Notes: generated by a model not told the origin, from the sequence alone. DNA of 64,000 nt from Anniella stebbinsi (GCA_029215795.1 JARDYH010000004.1:216544517-216608516); one strand, 5' to 3'; shown: positions 1-10,164, counted from the stretch's first letter. A program made the numbers and translations.

Positions 1-94
1 ATGAAGCAGGTCTATCAATAGGTGTTAAACAAGACAAGGAGGCACAGAGCATTTGATTGCTGCGGGGGGTGGCACATTAGTTGCCAATTGACAA

Positions 95-275
95 AATAAT
101 ACTGATAATTCCGTTAGTCACATCAGTCACCGGCATCACATCAAAACATTATACATAAAACCTTCAGAAACTGGGCCTACCAAAATACATCCACACCAAC
201 ATCCAGAAATCAGTCATGCTCAAGTGTCAGGAAATTCCTGAAGAAATCCACACCTGAAGCTTTCCATAGCATGGA
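95..275 (+). mobile_element. R4/Dong-type LINE, 3' coding fragment
   Basis: Near-duplicate of the stretches at 14432-14690 (+) and 42843-43105 (-). In shifting frames it reads IIPLVTSVTGITS followed by NLQKLGLPKYIHTNIQKSV, which resembles the extreme C-terminus of R4/Dong reverse transcriptases (a VIPIVIGALG-like segment, then an LQK..LLGTARILRK-like segment). Frames are broken, so it is a dead fragment. The clade assignment rests on recognised protein pattern only. Confidence 0.5.
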
Positions 276-889
276 AATAAGCATATTGTAATGTCTACAG
301 ATCATGCTACTGCGAGGGTATTAAATGGGGCCGTGACCCTGGCCCTTTCCACACCAGGCAGTTTGCCCAGGATGGACCCCAGCTGCTCCCTCTGTGGCCG
401 ATGATGCACAGGGAGTAACGGGGGGCGGGCACGGGATTTTTCCCAGTTCCCCAGAACCAGGAAAATCCCAATTCTTCCACAGTCCTGGGAAGTTCCCAGG
501 ACCGCGGAAGAATGTGACCGCTCACCCCGGTGCAGCCGCACCTCCTTGTGAGTAAGTGTGGCTGCACCGATGGCCATGGAGCTGCACCGCACGGCTCCGT
601 GGCCACCAAGACAAGGGTGATAGCAAATTTGCCATCCCCAGGATGGTGCGGGGGGGGGGGGGGGGCGGATCACAAGTGGGTTTAAAACACACACACACAC
701 ACACACACACGTGTTTGCGGAGGATCATGCTCTCCATGGATCCTCTTTTTAAAAATGGCCACTGCAACTTGCGACAGTCCAGGAGAAGCCCGGGCCGTCA
801 TACTGTGTTGTGTACAGGAGCGACGAACCCGGAAGTGGCTCCTTCTGGGTTCTCCCGCTTCCTGCCCTCTCCACCCCTATGGTGTGGAA
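276..889. other. Unassigned stretch with G-run and (CA)n
   Basis: No gene or known repeat recognised. It is moderately GC-rich and holds a 16-base G-run (650-665) and a (CA)12 microsatellite (687-710). Open frames here include the homopolymer and dinucleotide tracts and show no domain. Confidence 0.5.
650..710. repeat. G16 homopolymer and (CA)n microsatellite
   Basis: A 16-base G-run at 650-665 is followed by (CA)12 at 687-710. Both are simple repeats prone to length change. Confidence 0.95.
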
Positions 890-1066
890 AGGACCTCCGT
901 GGTAGAAGATCTGCTTTGCATGCAGAAGGTCCCAGGTTCAATCCATGCCATTTCCAGGTAGGGCTGGAACAACTCCTGCCTGAAATCCTGGGGAGCCGCT
1001 GCCAGACATGGTCTAGATGGGCCCATGGTCCCTGATTCAGTAAGGCAGTTCCCTGTGTTCCTTTGT
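890..1066 (+). mobile_element. tRNA-Ala-derived SINE
   Basis: The 5' part resembles tRNA-Ala(TGC): a degenerate A-box region GTGGTAGAAGATC, an anticodon-loop region CTTTGCATGCAGAAG, and a B-box GGTTCAATCC. The tRNA-unrelated body (CCAGGTAGGGCTGG, CTCCTGCCTGAAATCCTGG, TAGATGGGCCCATGGTC) recurs on the minus strand at 51748-51915. The cloverleaf is not maintained, so it is not a tRNA gene. Confidence 0.75.
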
Positions 1067-1067
1067 T

Positions 1068-1408
1068 CTTAAAATCTCTTTCAGCTGGAGGGACCAAATT
1101 CAAGTTCAGATAAAATCTTGGGGGTCATATTCAAGCCAAAAGTGCTGGAGCAAAAAGGTGGAACCAAAATACCAAACGGATCAGCATATTTTAGCTTAAA
1201 CCTCTTACTGCCCATCACTAAGCCATAAAAGAGGCATTTCAACCTTTTAGTACTGGGGGGGTTGTTCACAAGTGGAATGATTGGTGGTCAAGGGAAGGGG
1301 GGGATGGCCAGGAAAAGGGGTGTGGCTATCTGGGGAACACCGAGGGGTGGATTTGGCCCACAGAAGGCCAGATTTGGTCCACAGGCCTGAGGTTCTCCTC
1401 CCCGTGCT
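1068..1408 (+). mobile_element. Degenerate hAT-like non-autonomous element (GGGGAACC family)
   Basis: Shares its body with 6489-6845 and 56088-56388: a CAGCATATTTTAGCTTAAA segment, then AAGAGGCATTTCAACCTTTTA, then a G-rich stretch, ending in GAGGTTCTCCTCCCC. The left end is eroded against the preceding SINE. No coding capacity. The hAT label comes from the 56088 copy, which keeps an 8-bp TSD. Confidence 0.6.
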
Positions 1409-1437
1409 CCCCGTCGGTAAGGAAAGTTGGCAACCCT

Positions 1438-1522
1438 AGAACAGCTTTCCCCAACTTGGTGCCATGCTGGCTAGGGAAGATGGGAGTTGTAGCCTGGAGC
1501 ATACCACGTTGGAGAAGGCTGT
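1438..1522. mobile_element. Foldback MITE relic (TTCCCCAAC / GGGAGTTGTAG family)
   Basis: Reads CTTTCCCCAACTTGGTGCC, then GATGGGAGTTGTAGCC, then a GTTGGAGAAGGCTG end. This is an internally deleted version of the inverted-repeat element that is fuller at 47358-47491 and 36449-36581. Confidence 0.6.
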
Positions 1523-2127
1523 CCTGCAGGCATCATGTCCTCTACCTATGAGCTTCCAGAGGCATTTGGCTTTTGGAGACAGAATTCTAGAGCAGATAGA
1601 CCCTTGGTTTAACTGAGCAGTGCAATTCTTACATCCTTACACTAAAAGCCTTATTAAGTGGCTTTTGAGCAGGTAGAAACTTTGCAATATTGATCTAGCA
1701 GAAGAGCTAGATAAAAAAAAGAGGTTTGCATGACGGGGGAAGAGAATGCTTGATCCCCAGACCACATAGGCTTGCTGTGAACTCAATAATCTCCATCGTG
1801 ATCAATAATCCTCTGAAGTGGAGTCTTGCCAGTTCCTGGGAATGAAAGTCCCCCTTCAAAAGGAATAGTCAAGACATAAAAGATGAACGGCAGCTGAGGA
1901 GGGCAGCCAAAGGCAACAGGGCAAGGCCTCAGCGATATATAGAGGTCTACTGATGCATCACACAGAAGCCCTGTGCGTGAGTATGAACTCCTTTGTTTTA
2001 ATAGTGCTCCGGCTGTTTGAACTGTTCCCTTATCGGAGCGTGGGGCTGCCTGAACAGGTCTTGGGGGTACATTCAAACAGCCACAGTTGCCTGCATTGGA
2101 AGGGAAATGTTTTTCAGTTTCAAAACT
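1523..2127. other. Unassigned stretch
   Basis: Mixed-composition sequence with no recognisable gene or repeat. Short open frames on both strands lack any motif. Confidence 0.5.
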
Positions 2128-2246
2128 CACTGACCCTGTTCAGATGACACAATAAGCCACGGTGGTTAAGCTTTTTGAGCTAAACATTATGGCTTAGCGT
2201 GTTGTGTGAGCCATGGCTTGGCATGTAGTGTGAACCATTCTAACTT
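2128..2246. mobile_element. MITE-like repeat (GTTCAGATGACAC / GTGTTGTGTGA family)
   Basis: CTGTTCAGATGACACAATAAG and the downstream GTGTTGTGTGAGCCATGG are partly inverted relative to each other. Related pieces occur at 3810-3860, 24708-24762 and 29332-29555, where GATGACAC and GTGTTGTCCGAA form outer inverted ends. No coding content. Confidence 0.5.
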
Positions 2247-2274
2247 CAAACAAACAGGAAAATATTCCCAACCC

Positions 2275-2639
2275 CGTACGAATGCAGAGAACAACACATG
2301 GACTGGTTTGAGCAGACCTATATCCCGCAGGACGAGAATAGATATGAACAACATATTGTTCTCTACAAGAGGTATCTTGATGACATTTTTTGCTATGGAA
2401 AGGAAGTGAGGAAACCCTCCTGGAATTGTTTGAATATACTAATTCCAGACATGAAACTATTAAATTTGAAATGAGTTATAGTAAATCCAGGCTTCATTTT
2501 TTGGATGTGGTTATCCTCTCTCAGAATGGGTCACTCACCACTGACCTTTACCGGAAAAATACAGATGCTAATTCCTTCTTGAATTATGATAGCTACCATC
2601 CTGGCCATATGAAACGCAATCTGCCTTATTCACAAATAT
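2275..2639 (+). pseudogene. Penelope-like element reverse transcriptase, first part
   Basis: Reads WFEQTYIPQDENRYEQH, then LYKRYLDDIFCYGK, which carries the reverse-transcriptase catalytic motif as YLDDIF at 2373-2390. After a one-base frameshift near 2400 it continues GSEETLLELFEYTNSRHETI, KFEMSYSKSRLHFLDVVI, TTDLYRKNTDANSFLNYDSY and HPGHMKRNLPYSQ. The run of (Y)xDDIF, HFLDV, YRK.TD.N.FL and HP.H.K..PYSQ is characteristic of Penelope-like retroelements. The reading stops at PYSQ, where a minus-strand LINE has inserted, and resumes at 3185. It lacks the N-terminal RT motifs, so it is a 5'-truncated dead copy. Confidence 0.75.
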
Positions 2640-3184
2640 TATTATTATTATTAATTACACTTATATACCGCCCCATAGCCGAAGCTCTCTGGGTGGTTTA
2701 CAAAAATTAAAAGATTTAACACTAAAAAGTCAATATACAAAATTTAAAACCATAAACATAAAACAGCTGACATTAAAACACTTTAAAACATTTTAACTGT
2801 TAAGCCTGGCCACAATGTCAATCAAAACCTCAACTTGAGCTGTTAAAATGCCTGGGAGAAAAGAAAAGTTTTGACCTAGTGCCGAAAAGATAACAGTGTT
2901 GGCGCAAGGCGGGCCTCATCAGGGAGATCATTCCATAATTGAGGGGCCACCACAGAGAAGGCCCTATCTCTTGTTGCCGTCCTCCAAGCTTCCCTCGGAG
3001 TAGGCATCCGAAGGAGGACCTTTGATGTTGAGTGTAGTGTACGGGTAGGTTCATGTCGGGAAAGGCGTTCCATCAGGTATTGTGGTCCCAAACCGTGTAA
3101 GGCTTTATAGGTTAAAACCAGCGCCTTGAATCGGTCTCGGAAACATACAGGCAGCCAATGCAAGCGGGCCAGAATCGGTCTCAA
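2640..3184 (-). mobile_element. CR1/L2-clade LINE 3' end (family B) inserted in the Penelope-like element
   Basis: On the minus strand the distal ORF end reads PILARLHWLPVCFRDRFKAL, YKALHGLGPQYLMERLSRHE and DRAFSVVAPQLWNDLPDEAR, typical of the C-terminal region of CR1/L2-type LINE polyproteins. It is followed by a 3' UTR with the inverse of GCCCCATAGCCGAAGCTCTC and an (ATT)n tail at 2636-2655. It is severely 5'-truncated and interrupts the Penelope reading frame cleanly, so it is the younger insertion. Same family at 6060-6392, 20861-21375 and 46600-46765. Confidence 0.8.
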
Positions 3185-3540
3185 TGTTGAGACTGAGAAG
3201 GAACTGTAGTAACACACAAGATTTCTTCAGGCAGGCAAATATATTGATTGGTCAGTTAAATAAGAGAGGATACCTGATGAAATTATTAAAGGAAGCCATG
3301 TATAGAGCCCTTAACAGGGATAGAAAGGAACTTTTACAGTCAAAACACCAACAAATAACAGAAAGAATGGTTGTTCCTTTAAGTTATGATGGATATACCA
3401 GTAAAATTCGGGACATCATAAATGGATATTGGTACCTCTTGGAGGACATACCTGCCTGTAAAGAAAGCCCTATTTTTGCATACGAAACATCACCAGTGTT
3501 TTTAAAAAATGTTTTTAGGAAATTCACTACATTAAATAAT
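3185..3540 (+). pseudogene. Penelope-like element reverse transcriptase, second part
   Basis: Continues the Penelope frame after the nested LINE: RLRRNCSNTQDFFRQA, LNKRGYLMKLLKEAMYRALN and PLSYDGYTSKIRDIINGYW, ending near SPIFAYETSPVFLKN. LRLRRNCS directly after PYSQ is the expected order in these proteins. The usual C-terminal GIY-YIG endonuclease is not found here; the sequence runs into an (ATT)n/(ATC)n microsatellite at 3561. Confidence 0.75.
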
Positions 3541-3560
3541 TTCAAAAGTACCAGCATTAA

Positions 3561-3602
3561 CATTATTATTATTATCATCATCATCATCATCATTATTATT
3601 AA
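3561..3602. repeat. (ATT)n/(ATC)n microsatellite
   Basis: Perfect trinucleotide blocks ATT, then ATC, then ATT. Open frames of polyisoleucine or polymethionine here come from the repeat. Confidence 0.95.
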
Positions 3603-3633
3603 TGTAGCATATTGTCACCAGTGTACCCAGCCC

Positions 3634-3636
<3 letters not shown>

Positions 3637-3664
<28 letters not shown>

Positions 3665-3792
3665 TTATTTCTTACCCGCCTCTCCGTCTGGATCGAGGCG
3701 GAAACAACAACATGATAAAATACATAAAACTGATTAAAACATGACACATATTATTAAAACTGCATAAAAAATCCTAAAACATCCTAAAAGCA
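3637..3792 (-). mobile_element. CR1/L2-clade LINE 3' tail (family A)
   Basis: Begins with (AAT)n, then TTTATTTCTTACCCGCCTCT, then the inverse of the 3' UTR seen at 50400-50700 (ACATAAAACTGATTAAAACA is shared). Only the terminal ~150 bp remain. Confidence 0.8.
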
Positions 3793-3804
3793 TCCTTATT
3801 GTAT

Positions 3805-3861
3805 TGTTCTCTGTTGTGTGAACCATTCTACCATGGTGGCTACATAACCATGGTTTACTGA
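3805..3861. mobile_element. MITE fragment (GTTGTGTGAACC family)
   Basis: CTGTTGTGTGAACCATTC followed by ACCATGGTGGCTACATAACC matches the repeat at 2128-2246. It is truncated by the adjacent SINE. Confidence 0.45.
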
Positions 3862-4082
3862 TTGATTGCATTTATATCCTGCCTTACTTCCGCCAAGGAA
3901 CCCAAGGCAGCATACATAATCCTGCTCCTCTCCATTTTATCCTCACAACAACAACCCTGTGAGGTAGGTTGGCTGAGAGTCTGTGACTGGCCCAAAGTCA
4001 CCCAGTGAGCTTCCATGGACAAGTGGGGACTAGAAGCTGGATCTCCCAACTCTCAATCTGACATACCACACTGGCTCTCGCT
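3862..4082 (-). mobile_element. tRNA-derived SINE (ATAAA-tailed family)
   Basis: Minus-strand copy of the SINE that is full at 27187-27460. It shows the core TCCTCACAACAACAACCCTG, GTGAGGTAGGTTGGCTGAGA and CACCCAGTGAGCTTCCATGG, and the eroded tRNA-like head at the right. The tail side keeps only TTTATATCC. Confidence 0.8.
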
Positions 4083-5399
4083 GGGTTTGAACTCGCTCAC
4101 TAACCATTTGCTGAAAAACATAATAACATCCTAAACCAACCCATTCTGTCCCTGAGCCCTTCTCCATCCTATCCGATGCAGTCTGGAATACTGGGGGAAT
4201 AATACCAGGCTGCCTTACAGGGTAGCTATCATGTATGTGAAATTTTAATAACTTGAAATAGGCTACCTATATAAATATTGAGTAATAATATTATAAAAGA
4301 GAACTCCTGTGGCCCCTAGATTTTATCTGGAGGGGGCATAGGATTTTTCAGATTCCTGGACCCGAGGCTGGAAACAGTGCTCTGACCTCAGGCACAGTTG
4401 TCCGAGTTCCCTTCCCGCTCCCCCTTGCAGCCTGCACGGAAAGAACCAGGCCAGCTGCCTCTACGGGGCTCACAGAAGTAAGCTTGGAGAAGTTGGAAAG
4501 GAGGTGGTTCTGGGGGGGAGGGGAGGAGAATAGGGCAACTGGCTTACAAAGGATCCTCTGGCTATCCCAGCCTCCTTCCCTCCTGCTCTGCAGAGATCAT
4601 GCTAGATGGGCAAAATCGTCCATCTAGCAAAAATGCAGGGCAAGAGGAACATGGAGGCAATTATCATCTCCATGTTTCTTCCACCCTGCAGAAGATGTCT
4701 GTCAGCCGATGAGTTCGGAGACTCACAGAAATGTGGATAGGATTGTACCCTAACAATAACATTTAGCCCAACTTTTTTAGGTTTGAGTGATGCGACGATG
4801 GCTTTTGCTGTCTGTCGCTGTTGCTCCGGAGCTTCTGGGAGGCCTGCCCAGTCTATGGCGACCACTAATTGGTCGACATGGGCTGGGCAGGGAAGGGGGT
4901 GGACCAGCGAGCCTTAAGCTTGCTGCACCACCTTTGCCCCTCCACAGACCTCTCTCCCTTCTTCCCCACCCCATTTTTAAAATAAATTAAATTAAATTAA
5001 ATTAAAACATTACTGCTGCAGACCCCCCCCCATTTTTTTTTAAAAATAAAAATAAAATACACTTACCGAGAGAGAGGGGGACCGATGCTCCCTGCTGCCC
5101 CTGAGCAGCCACGCGCCCGGCAGTGCCGCCGCCAGGAAAAGCTGCTTTGGCACTCCTTCTGGTGTAGATGGCCGGAAGGAGCGTCAATGCACAGCACGGC
5201 GCTTGCTGCTGTGCAGCCCACCTGACGCTGTGAAGAGGAGGCCTTAGTGTTGGAAAAAAATTGAGAACCTGAGCAAAACCAAGCTTGATAGATGGGCCAG
5301 TTCCTTGGTATCAGCAAGGTAAAAATGGAAAGCTGGAGTTTTAAGGAGAAGATGCAAACAACCAGCGACCCTCTCCCTTTTCAAAAATCAGGTATCTCC
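4083..5399. other. Unassigned stretch
   Basis: No gene or named repeat recognised. It includes an (AAATT)n tract at about 4980-5007, an A/T-rich low-complexity piece at 5030-5058, and a small imperfect inverted repeat near 5181-5229 (GCGTCA...TGACGC with inner GCACAGCA...TGCTGTGC). The segment 4770-5230 may be an old mobile element, but no second copy is in the window. Confidence 0.4.
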
Positions 5400-5885
5400 T
5401 ATTTACTTTGCCTTGTGGAACCCTGGTGAGAGCAGTGAGGCCCTTTTATAATCTTTTACTCCACAGGACCCTCTCAGTTAGGCCCTCAGAAATGTCTAGA
5501 CATGTGCGAAGCACACAGCTATTAAGTGCTTTAAAACCCACTGATTCACAGCTGAGAAAGCCGGAGGAACCTAAGATTAACTTCATCAAGCAGAGATTAA
5601 GCGCCTCCAGGTCAAAGTTCCCAACTATTTTAAAAGCATGGCGGTTATAACATATCCGTTCTTTCTAGTACATTGGCTTGGGAAGACTGCAGAGAGAAAG
5701 CGAGGGACCTCCTAACATGTAAAGATCAGCATGTAAAAGTGGCAAGAGTTCCTAGATCAAAATTACAAATATTAGAGTTTCTCCAGATGGAATATAGAGC
5801 CAGTGGATATTTAAAACAGTGGATGACTATCAGATTGTTAAATGGGAGACAATGTGAATTTTATCTAAGGCTTACTGAACCTTAG
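5400..5885 (+). other. Unrecognised frame-open segment upstream of a LINE-like tail
   Basis: Two open segments (5408-5650 and about 5673-5885, different frames) precede a LINE-like 3' tail. The second reads ARDLLTCKDQHVKVARVPRS and LEFLQMEYRASGYLKQWMTI. I do not recognise the protein. Position and frame breakage suggest a decayed retroelement ORF, but that is inference. Confidence 0.3.
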
Positions 5886-5914
5886 TGATAGCTTCCCTAT
5901 AACTGTAACTTACA

Positions 5915-6058
5915 TTCCTTATTTTAACTGACCTTATCATATTGATATGATATTATTGTTTGTCAAATTGTTAGCCACCCTGAGGTTGTTAAAACCATGC
6001 TACAGGGTGGTGATGATGATGATTGCAGGTATTATTACAGGTATTATTATTATTATAG
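5915..6058 (+). mobile_element. LINE-like 3' tail
   Basis: TTGTTAGCCACCCTGAGGTT, then GGGTGGTGATGATGATGATT and (ATT)n, a typical LINE 3' UTR ending in a short tandem tail. The clade is not determined; it may belong with the open segment at 5400-5885. Confidence 0.45.
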
Positions 6059-6059
6059 G

Positions 6060-6392
6060 TGTTGTTGTTACTGTTATTATTTTCATTTTTATCCTGCCCA
6101 ATAGCTGAAGCTGTCTGGGTGGTTTACAACAATTCATAAGATAAAATACATCATAAAATATAAATATGCAGCGTTTAAAACAATTTAGATAACTAAAAGC
6201 AATTTCAATAGAATACTAAACCTGTTTAGATGGCTGGCATAAGTAACCCCATCATGTGCAGTTAAATGCCTGGGAGAAGAGGACAGTCTTAACCTCGTGC
6301 CAAAAAGATGGCAGTGTTGGTGCCAGGCGGGCCTGAGTGGGGAGTTCATTCCATCGTCAGGGACCACCACTGAAAAGGCCCTGAAATGAAAT
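6060..6392 (-). mobile_element. CR1/L2-clade LINE 3' end (family B)
   Basis: Minus-strand copy sharing CCAATAGCTGAAGCTGTCTG, GCCTGGGAGAAGAGGACAGT and GGGAGTTCATTCCAT with 2640-3184. It ends inside the AFSVV coding remnant. 5'-truncated. Confidence 0.8.
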
Positions 6393-6488
6393 GATACATG
6401 AAACATTCAAAGTGATTATGAAGTTCTAAACTAATTGAATTTTAATAAAAATAGAGCATCTGGATAGCCTGCAAATGTCACTTTAGAT

Positions 6489-6845
6489 CAGGGGTGTTGA
6501 ACCGCTTTCATCCCGAGGGCCTAATTCAGTTTTGGAGAAGCTCTTGGGGGTCGCATTTCAGGGGTAGATGGGGCCAAAGGGAAAGGGATGGGGCTAAAAT
6601 ATAAAAATACACCAGCCTATTTTAGCTTAAAGCTCTTACTAAGCCTTCGGAAAGGCATTTCAACCTTTTACAATGGGGAAAGAACTACACAAAGTCACAG
6701 AAACCACTAAACGATAAGTGAAATGGGGGAAGGGGTGAGGCCAGGGAGAGGGGGTGGGGCCAACTGGCCACCCCAGGGGGGAAGATTTAAACCCCAGCAA
6801 GACAGATTTGCCACTCAAACCTGAAATTTCCACCTGTGCCTTAAG
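6489..6845 (+). mobile_element. Degenerate hAT-like non-autonomous element (GGGGAACC family)
   Basis: Left end CAGGGGTGTTGAACCGCTTT, body with CAGCCTATTTTAGCTTAAAG and AGGCATTTCAACCTTTTACA, and a G-rich right half. Same family as 1068-1408 and 56088-56388. The TSD is eroded and there is no ORF. Confidence 0.65.
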
Positions 6846-6859
6846 GTGACCAGATACAG

Positions 6860-7010
6860 TAGGGTGACCAAATGGAAAAAAGGACAGGTGTCATTTGTAT
6901 GCATGCAGCACCTGGTGAAATTCCCTCTTCATCACAATAGTCAAAGCCACAGAAGCAATACTAGAATGACCAGTTACAAAAGAGGGCAGGGCTCCTGCAG
7001 CTTTAACTGT
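6860..7010 (+). mobile_element. Truncated copy of the palindromic hAT-like family (GCATGCAGCACC subfamily)
   Basis: Starts TAGGGTGACCAAATGG, lacks about 50 bp of the left arm, keeps GTATGCATGCAGCACCTGG and the internal terminal repeat TACTAGAATGACCAG, then breaks off at GCAGCTTTAACTGTTTAA. It is an internally deleted, right-truncated dimer. Confidence 0.75.
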
Positions 7011-7540
7011 TTAATAGGTCCCAGCCCTATGTTGTTGACTCTTTTTGTTGAGGATCTGCTAACAGCAGCACAGGAGCAGAACCCAAATGAAAACAACAAA
7101 GTTGGCTTTCAAGGGGCTGTGATCCTTGGAAAATACTGCCGCCTGTTTTCTGTGTAGGGTTTGATTTATGCTAATGTTTTGTCATCTGATCCTGGGCTGC
7201 TTGCCTGTGGAGGAATTGAGCTGTGTGATGTACAAATATTTGATGTGTGTCAAGTTCCCCTTACAGCCACTTTGCCATATTCCGCTAATTACGATGCATT
7301 TATCAATGCTGTGCAATGTCTGTCACGTATTTTTGACATACCAGTGCACTAATCTCCTCCTCAATTTTTTTTTTTTTTTAGGATTAAGCTAGCAAGGGGA
7401 AGGACGAGTGCACCCAAGATAGCATTTACTGGAATTTTGCTCAAAAGCGCTGAGGCTTGAAAATTAACCATTTCTTACCCTTACACATTAGTCACCAACA
7501 TGCATTAAAACACCAACCAGCATCGCTGTAATAGAGCAAA
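7011..7540. other. Unassigned stretch
   Basis: AT-leaning sequence with a T-run near 7365-7379. Overlapping open frames show no motif. No repeat family recognised. Confidence 0.5.
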
Positions 7541-7814
7541 CTTCTTTCGTAGCGGCACCCACCAGCTGGAAAACCCTCCCACGTATAGTTTGGGAGGCAG
7601 AAAATGTGACGTCCTTTAAACACCTCCTCAAAACACACCTCTTTACCCAGGTTGTATGTGAACTAACCATGCCGCTCATTTTGCTGCTCCTTGAATTGTT
7701 TTCACTGTAGTTGTTTTATTGATGTGCTTTTAAGGTTGCATTTAATTATGGTGAACTTCTGAGAGATTTTGTTATATTCAGCTGTATATAAATGGCACAA
7801 ATAAATAAATATAA
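7541..7814 (+). mobile_element. LINE 3' end (CR1/L2-like)
   Basis: Reads FVAAPTSWKTLPRIVWEAEN, then KHLLKTHLFTQV, the generic C-terminal end of CR1/L2-type polyproteins (AP.LWN.LP ... FK..LKT.LF). It is followed by a 3' UTR ending TATATAAATGGCACAAATAA and a short (AAAT)n tail. Severely 5'-truncated. The 3' UTR differs from families A and B, so this is a third LINE lineage. Confidence 0.65.
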
Positions 7815-8873
7815 AGTAATGCACCAAAGCCACTTGAAGACACAGATTGGCATCCGACTGGTTTGTGTCACGTTGACCGAAGACAGGCATAGCTCTAGCG
7901 TCTGCAAAATCAAGGTTGTGCTAATCATACAGGGTGTAGATATGCAGGATAGTTCTTATAATTCTTGTGTAAGGATGTGTGACCCCAATTCAGTCTGAGA
8001 CTACTGCGCTCCAAGAGGGTGGGTTTAAATCTCACCCACCCAGTTTTGCCCCAAAATCGGTCTGATCCAGCCTGGCTATTATGTTCTGATAGCCGCCCTA
8101 TAACCAAAAAGTAGTAGAGACCCTTCCTCCTACTTCATCCATATCTCGCACAAGTTGAAAGAAGACCCTAACTCACTCCCAAGCCTTCTATGCACAGCTT
8201 CTGGGGGGAGCTCTTTGGTGGCAACCGCAAATCAGGGCTGGCTAGTAAGTCAAGATAACGCCTTTGGACCCATGATAAGGCAATGTCCTGGGTTCCTAAT
8301 ATGCAGCCTTCTGCTCTGGTTTCTGTTCCCCTGGGCTTTACAATTCCTACGACTTCTCTTGAGCTTAAGAAAAAAAGAAATTGTAACACCCTTCATGCAT
8401 CTGATTGGAAATCAAAGTTACCTTGACTTGAAAGTTCTCAGAGGGGGAATGATTTTTTTTTTGCCTACATTTATTAAACATACCTTTTCAAGACTTTCCT
8501 CCTTCTCCTCCGCTGAATTTTAGGCATGTAGAAAAGGTAAGAAACCAGCGTGCTAATATTTGATTCTGAACTTCTTTTGAAATGATGCAATCCCTCAATA
8601 ATCTTCTGATTATCCGCTCATTACCCTGCATGAAAGATGAATTCTGATTAGATCATATGAATGTTTTAAGTGGAACAGATACATCATTAGGAAGCAAAAT
8701 CAATGCACCTGTGCATGCCTATGCAAACCACATTATTTTCATCTGTCAGAAATAACCTTGTATCCAAGGATGCAAAAAAAGTTGAATGCTTTCATAATGA
8801 GGAGGCTCTGAAGAAGAAAATGTCAAGGAGATTCCCAAAATGGAGGTTATGCAGGTTGAGAAAAGAACACAAC
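7815..8873. other. Unassigned stretch
   Basis: No gene, RNA or repeat family recognised. An open frame on the plus strand (8155-8523) has hydrophobic runs but no start context, motif or homologue that I recognise. Confidence 0.5.
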
Positions 8874-8902
8874 TTGATTGATTGATTGATTGATTGATTG
8901 AT
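8874..8902. repeat. (TTGA)n microsatellite
   Basis: About seven perfect TTGA units. Confidence 0.95.
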
Positions 8903-9106
8903 CTTCTTAAAATGACAAATCCAGGACAGTAGATCCCTTTGTTCCACCTTCTGAGAAATGAAGCTATCAGCACGATAAGTAAAAAAAAAATACTCTTGGA
9001 TATTCCATTCTTAGCAGAAGGTGACATCTGGTTTTAGCTTACAGGTCACTCTTGGTTGTCAAACTAAAATGTGGTTTATCCTTCAATGTACCACAGGTAG
9101 TTATAG

Positions 9107-9426
9107 TAGGCTGACCAGAAAAAATCCAGGTCAGGGCTCATGCAACTTTAACAGTTGTAGAGAAAACGGAATTTCAGCCAGTGTCATTCCTATGCAATTA
9201 GTTCCTGGTGAAATTCCCTCTTCATCACAACACTTAAAGGTGCAGGCACTATACTAGAGTGGCCATATACAAAAGAAAACAGGGCCCCTGCAACTTTAGC
9301 TGTTGTGATGAAGAGGGAATATCACCAGGAACTAATTGCATACAAATGACACTGGCTGAAATTCCCTTTTCTCTACAACTGTTAAAGTTACATGAGCCCT
9401 GACCTGGATTTTATCTGGTCACCCTA
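9107..9426 (+). mobile_element. 320-bp palindromic hAT-like MITE, full length
   Basis: Ends TAGGCTGACC...GGTCACCCTA. Flanks are AGTTATAG (9099-9106) and AGTTATAC (9427-9434), an 8-bp TSD with one mismatch. The left arm is the reverse complement of most of the right half. An internal copy of the terminus (CACTATACTAGAGTGGCC) lies at the centre. Exactly 320 bp, no ORF. The 8-bp TSD and TAGGG-like ends indicate the hAT superfamily; a transposase must come from elsewhere. Confidence 0.9.
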
Positions 9427-10062
9427 AGTTATACAGACCATCTCAAATACATGTGGTACATTTGTAAAAAACAAATAGATATCCCTCCCTCGCCACACAT
9501 TTTGGGCATGCAAATTTGAATGCCAGCAATGACATTCATGTGAAAAAGGCACCTATGTTATCTCTTGAGTTCACTTTTAATTTGCTGGTCTATGACCGTA
9601 ATAAATTATTTGATTTGGTTTACAACATTTGTCGGAGATTGTCAACACCAATTCCCATGGGAATATATCAACATTCATTAAGGCTCCTTACCTGGGAGTA
9701 AGCCCCTTTGAACTCAATGGAACATGCTTCTGAGTAAGCATGTATAGATTGCAATGTCGGTTTCATATCTGTCACCTTCTCAATCTGCCTGCTGCATCTG
9801 AAAATATCAATAGCTGCTTCATCCCACAGTAAACTAGCTTCTCTTATTGAGCAAGGCTATAATGTTTGCCATTTTGTTCTACTTTAAGGATGATTCCCTC
9901 AATTTTTTTGCAAACCTGAAGTATTCAGGCAGCAAAAGTTTCCATTGTGCAAAGAAATGTGTACAAAGGAAGAGAACCAGATTATTCTTGACTGTTATTT
10001 TAAGTGTCTCTGGGGGTTGCTTTTGGGTGTAGGGTAGCATGAAAGAGACCAAGGGAACGTCA
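9427..10062. other. Unassigned stretch with a short dispersed repeat
   Basis: Contains at 9685-9760 the dispersed motif TTACCTGGGAGTAAGCCCC ... TCTGAGTAAGCATGTATAG, also seen near 18170, 27645, 37145 and 43200. Otherwise nothing recognised. Confidence 0.45.
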
Positions 10063-10112
10063 AAACATAGGAAGAGCCATGCTGGATCAGATCAACGGTC
10101 CACCAAGGGAAC
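10063..10112 (-). mobile_element. Fragment of the TTCTTATG-tailed SINE-like repeat
   Basis: AGGAAGAGCCATGCTGGATC followed by AACGGTCCACCA, the inverse of the 3' end of the element that is longer at 25405-25602 and 33038-33250. Confidence 0.55.
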
Positions 10113-10164
10113 ATACAGATGATGAGAAAAATAGACTTGTTCTACAATTTGTTTTCTGACCCTG

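Noticed and set aside
556..1035. 159-codon plus-strand open frame
   Set aside because: It runs through the G-run, the (CA)n tract and a SINE, so it is not a gene.
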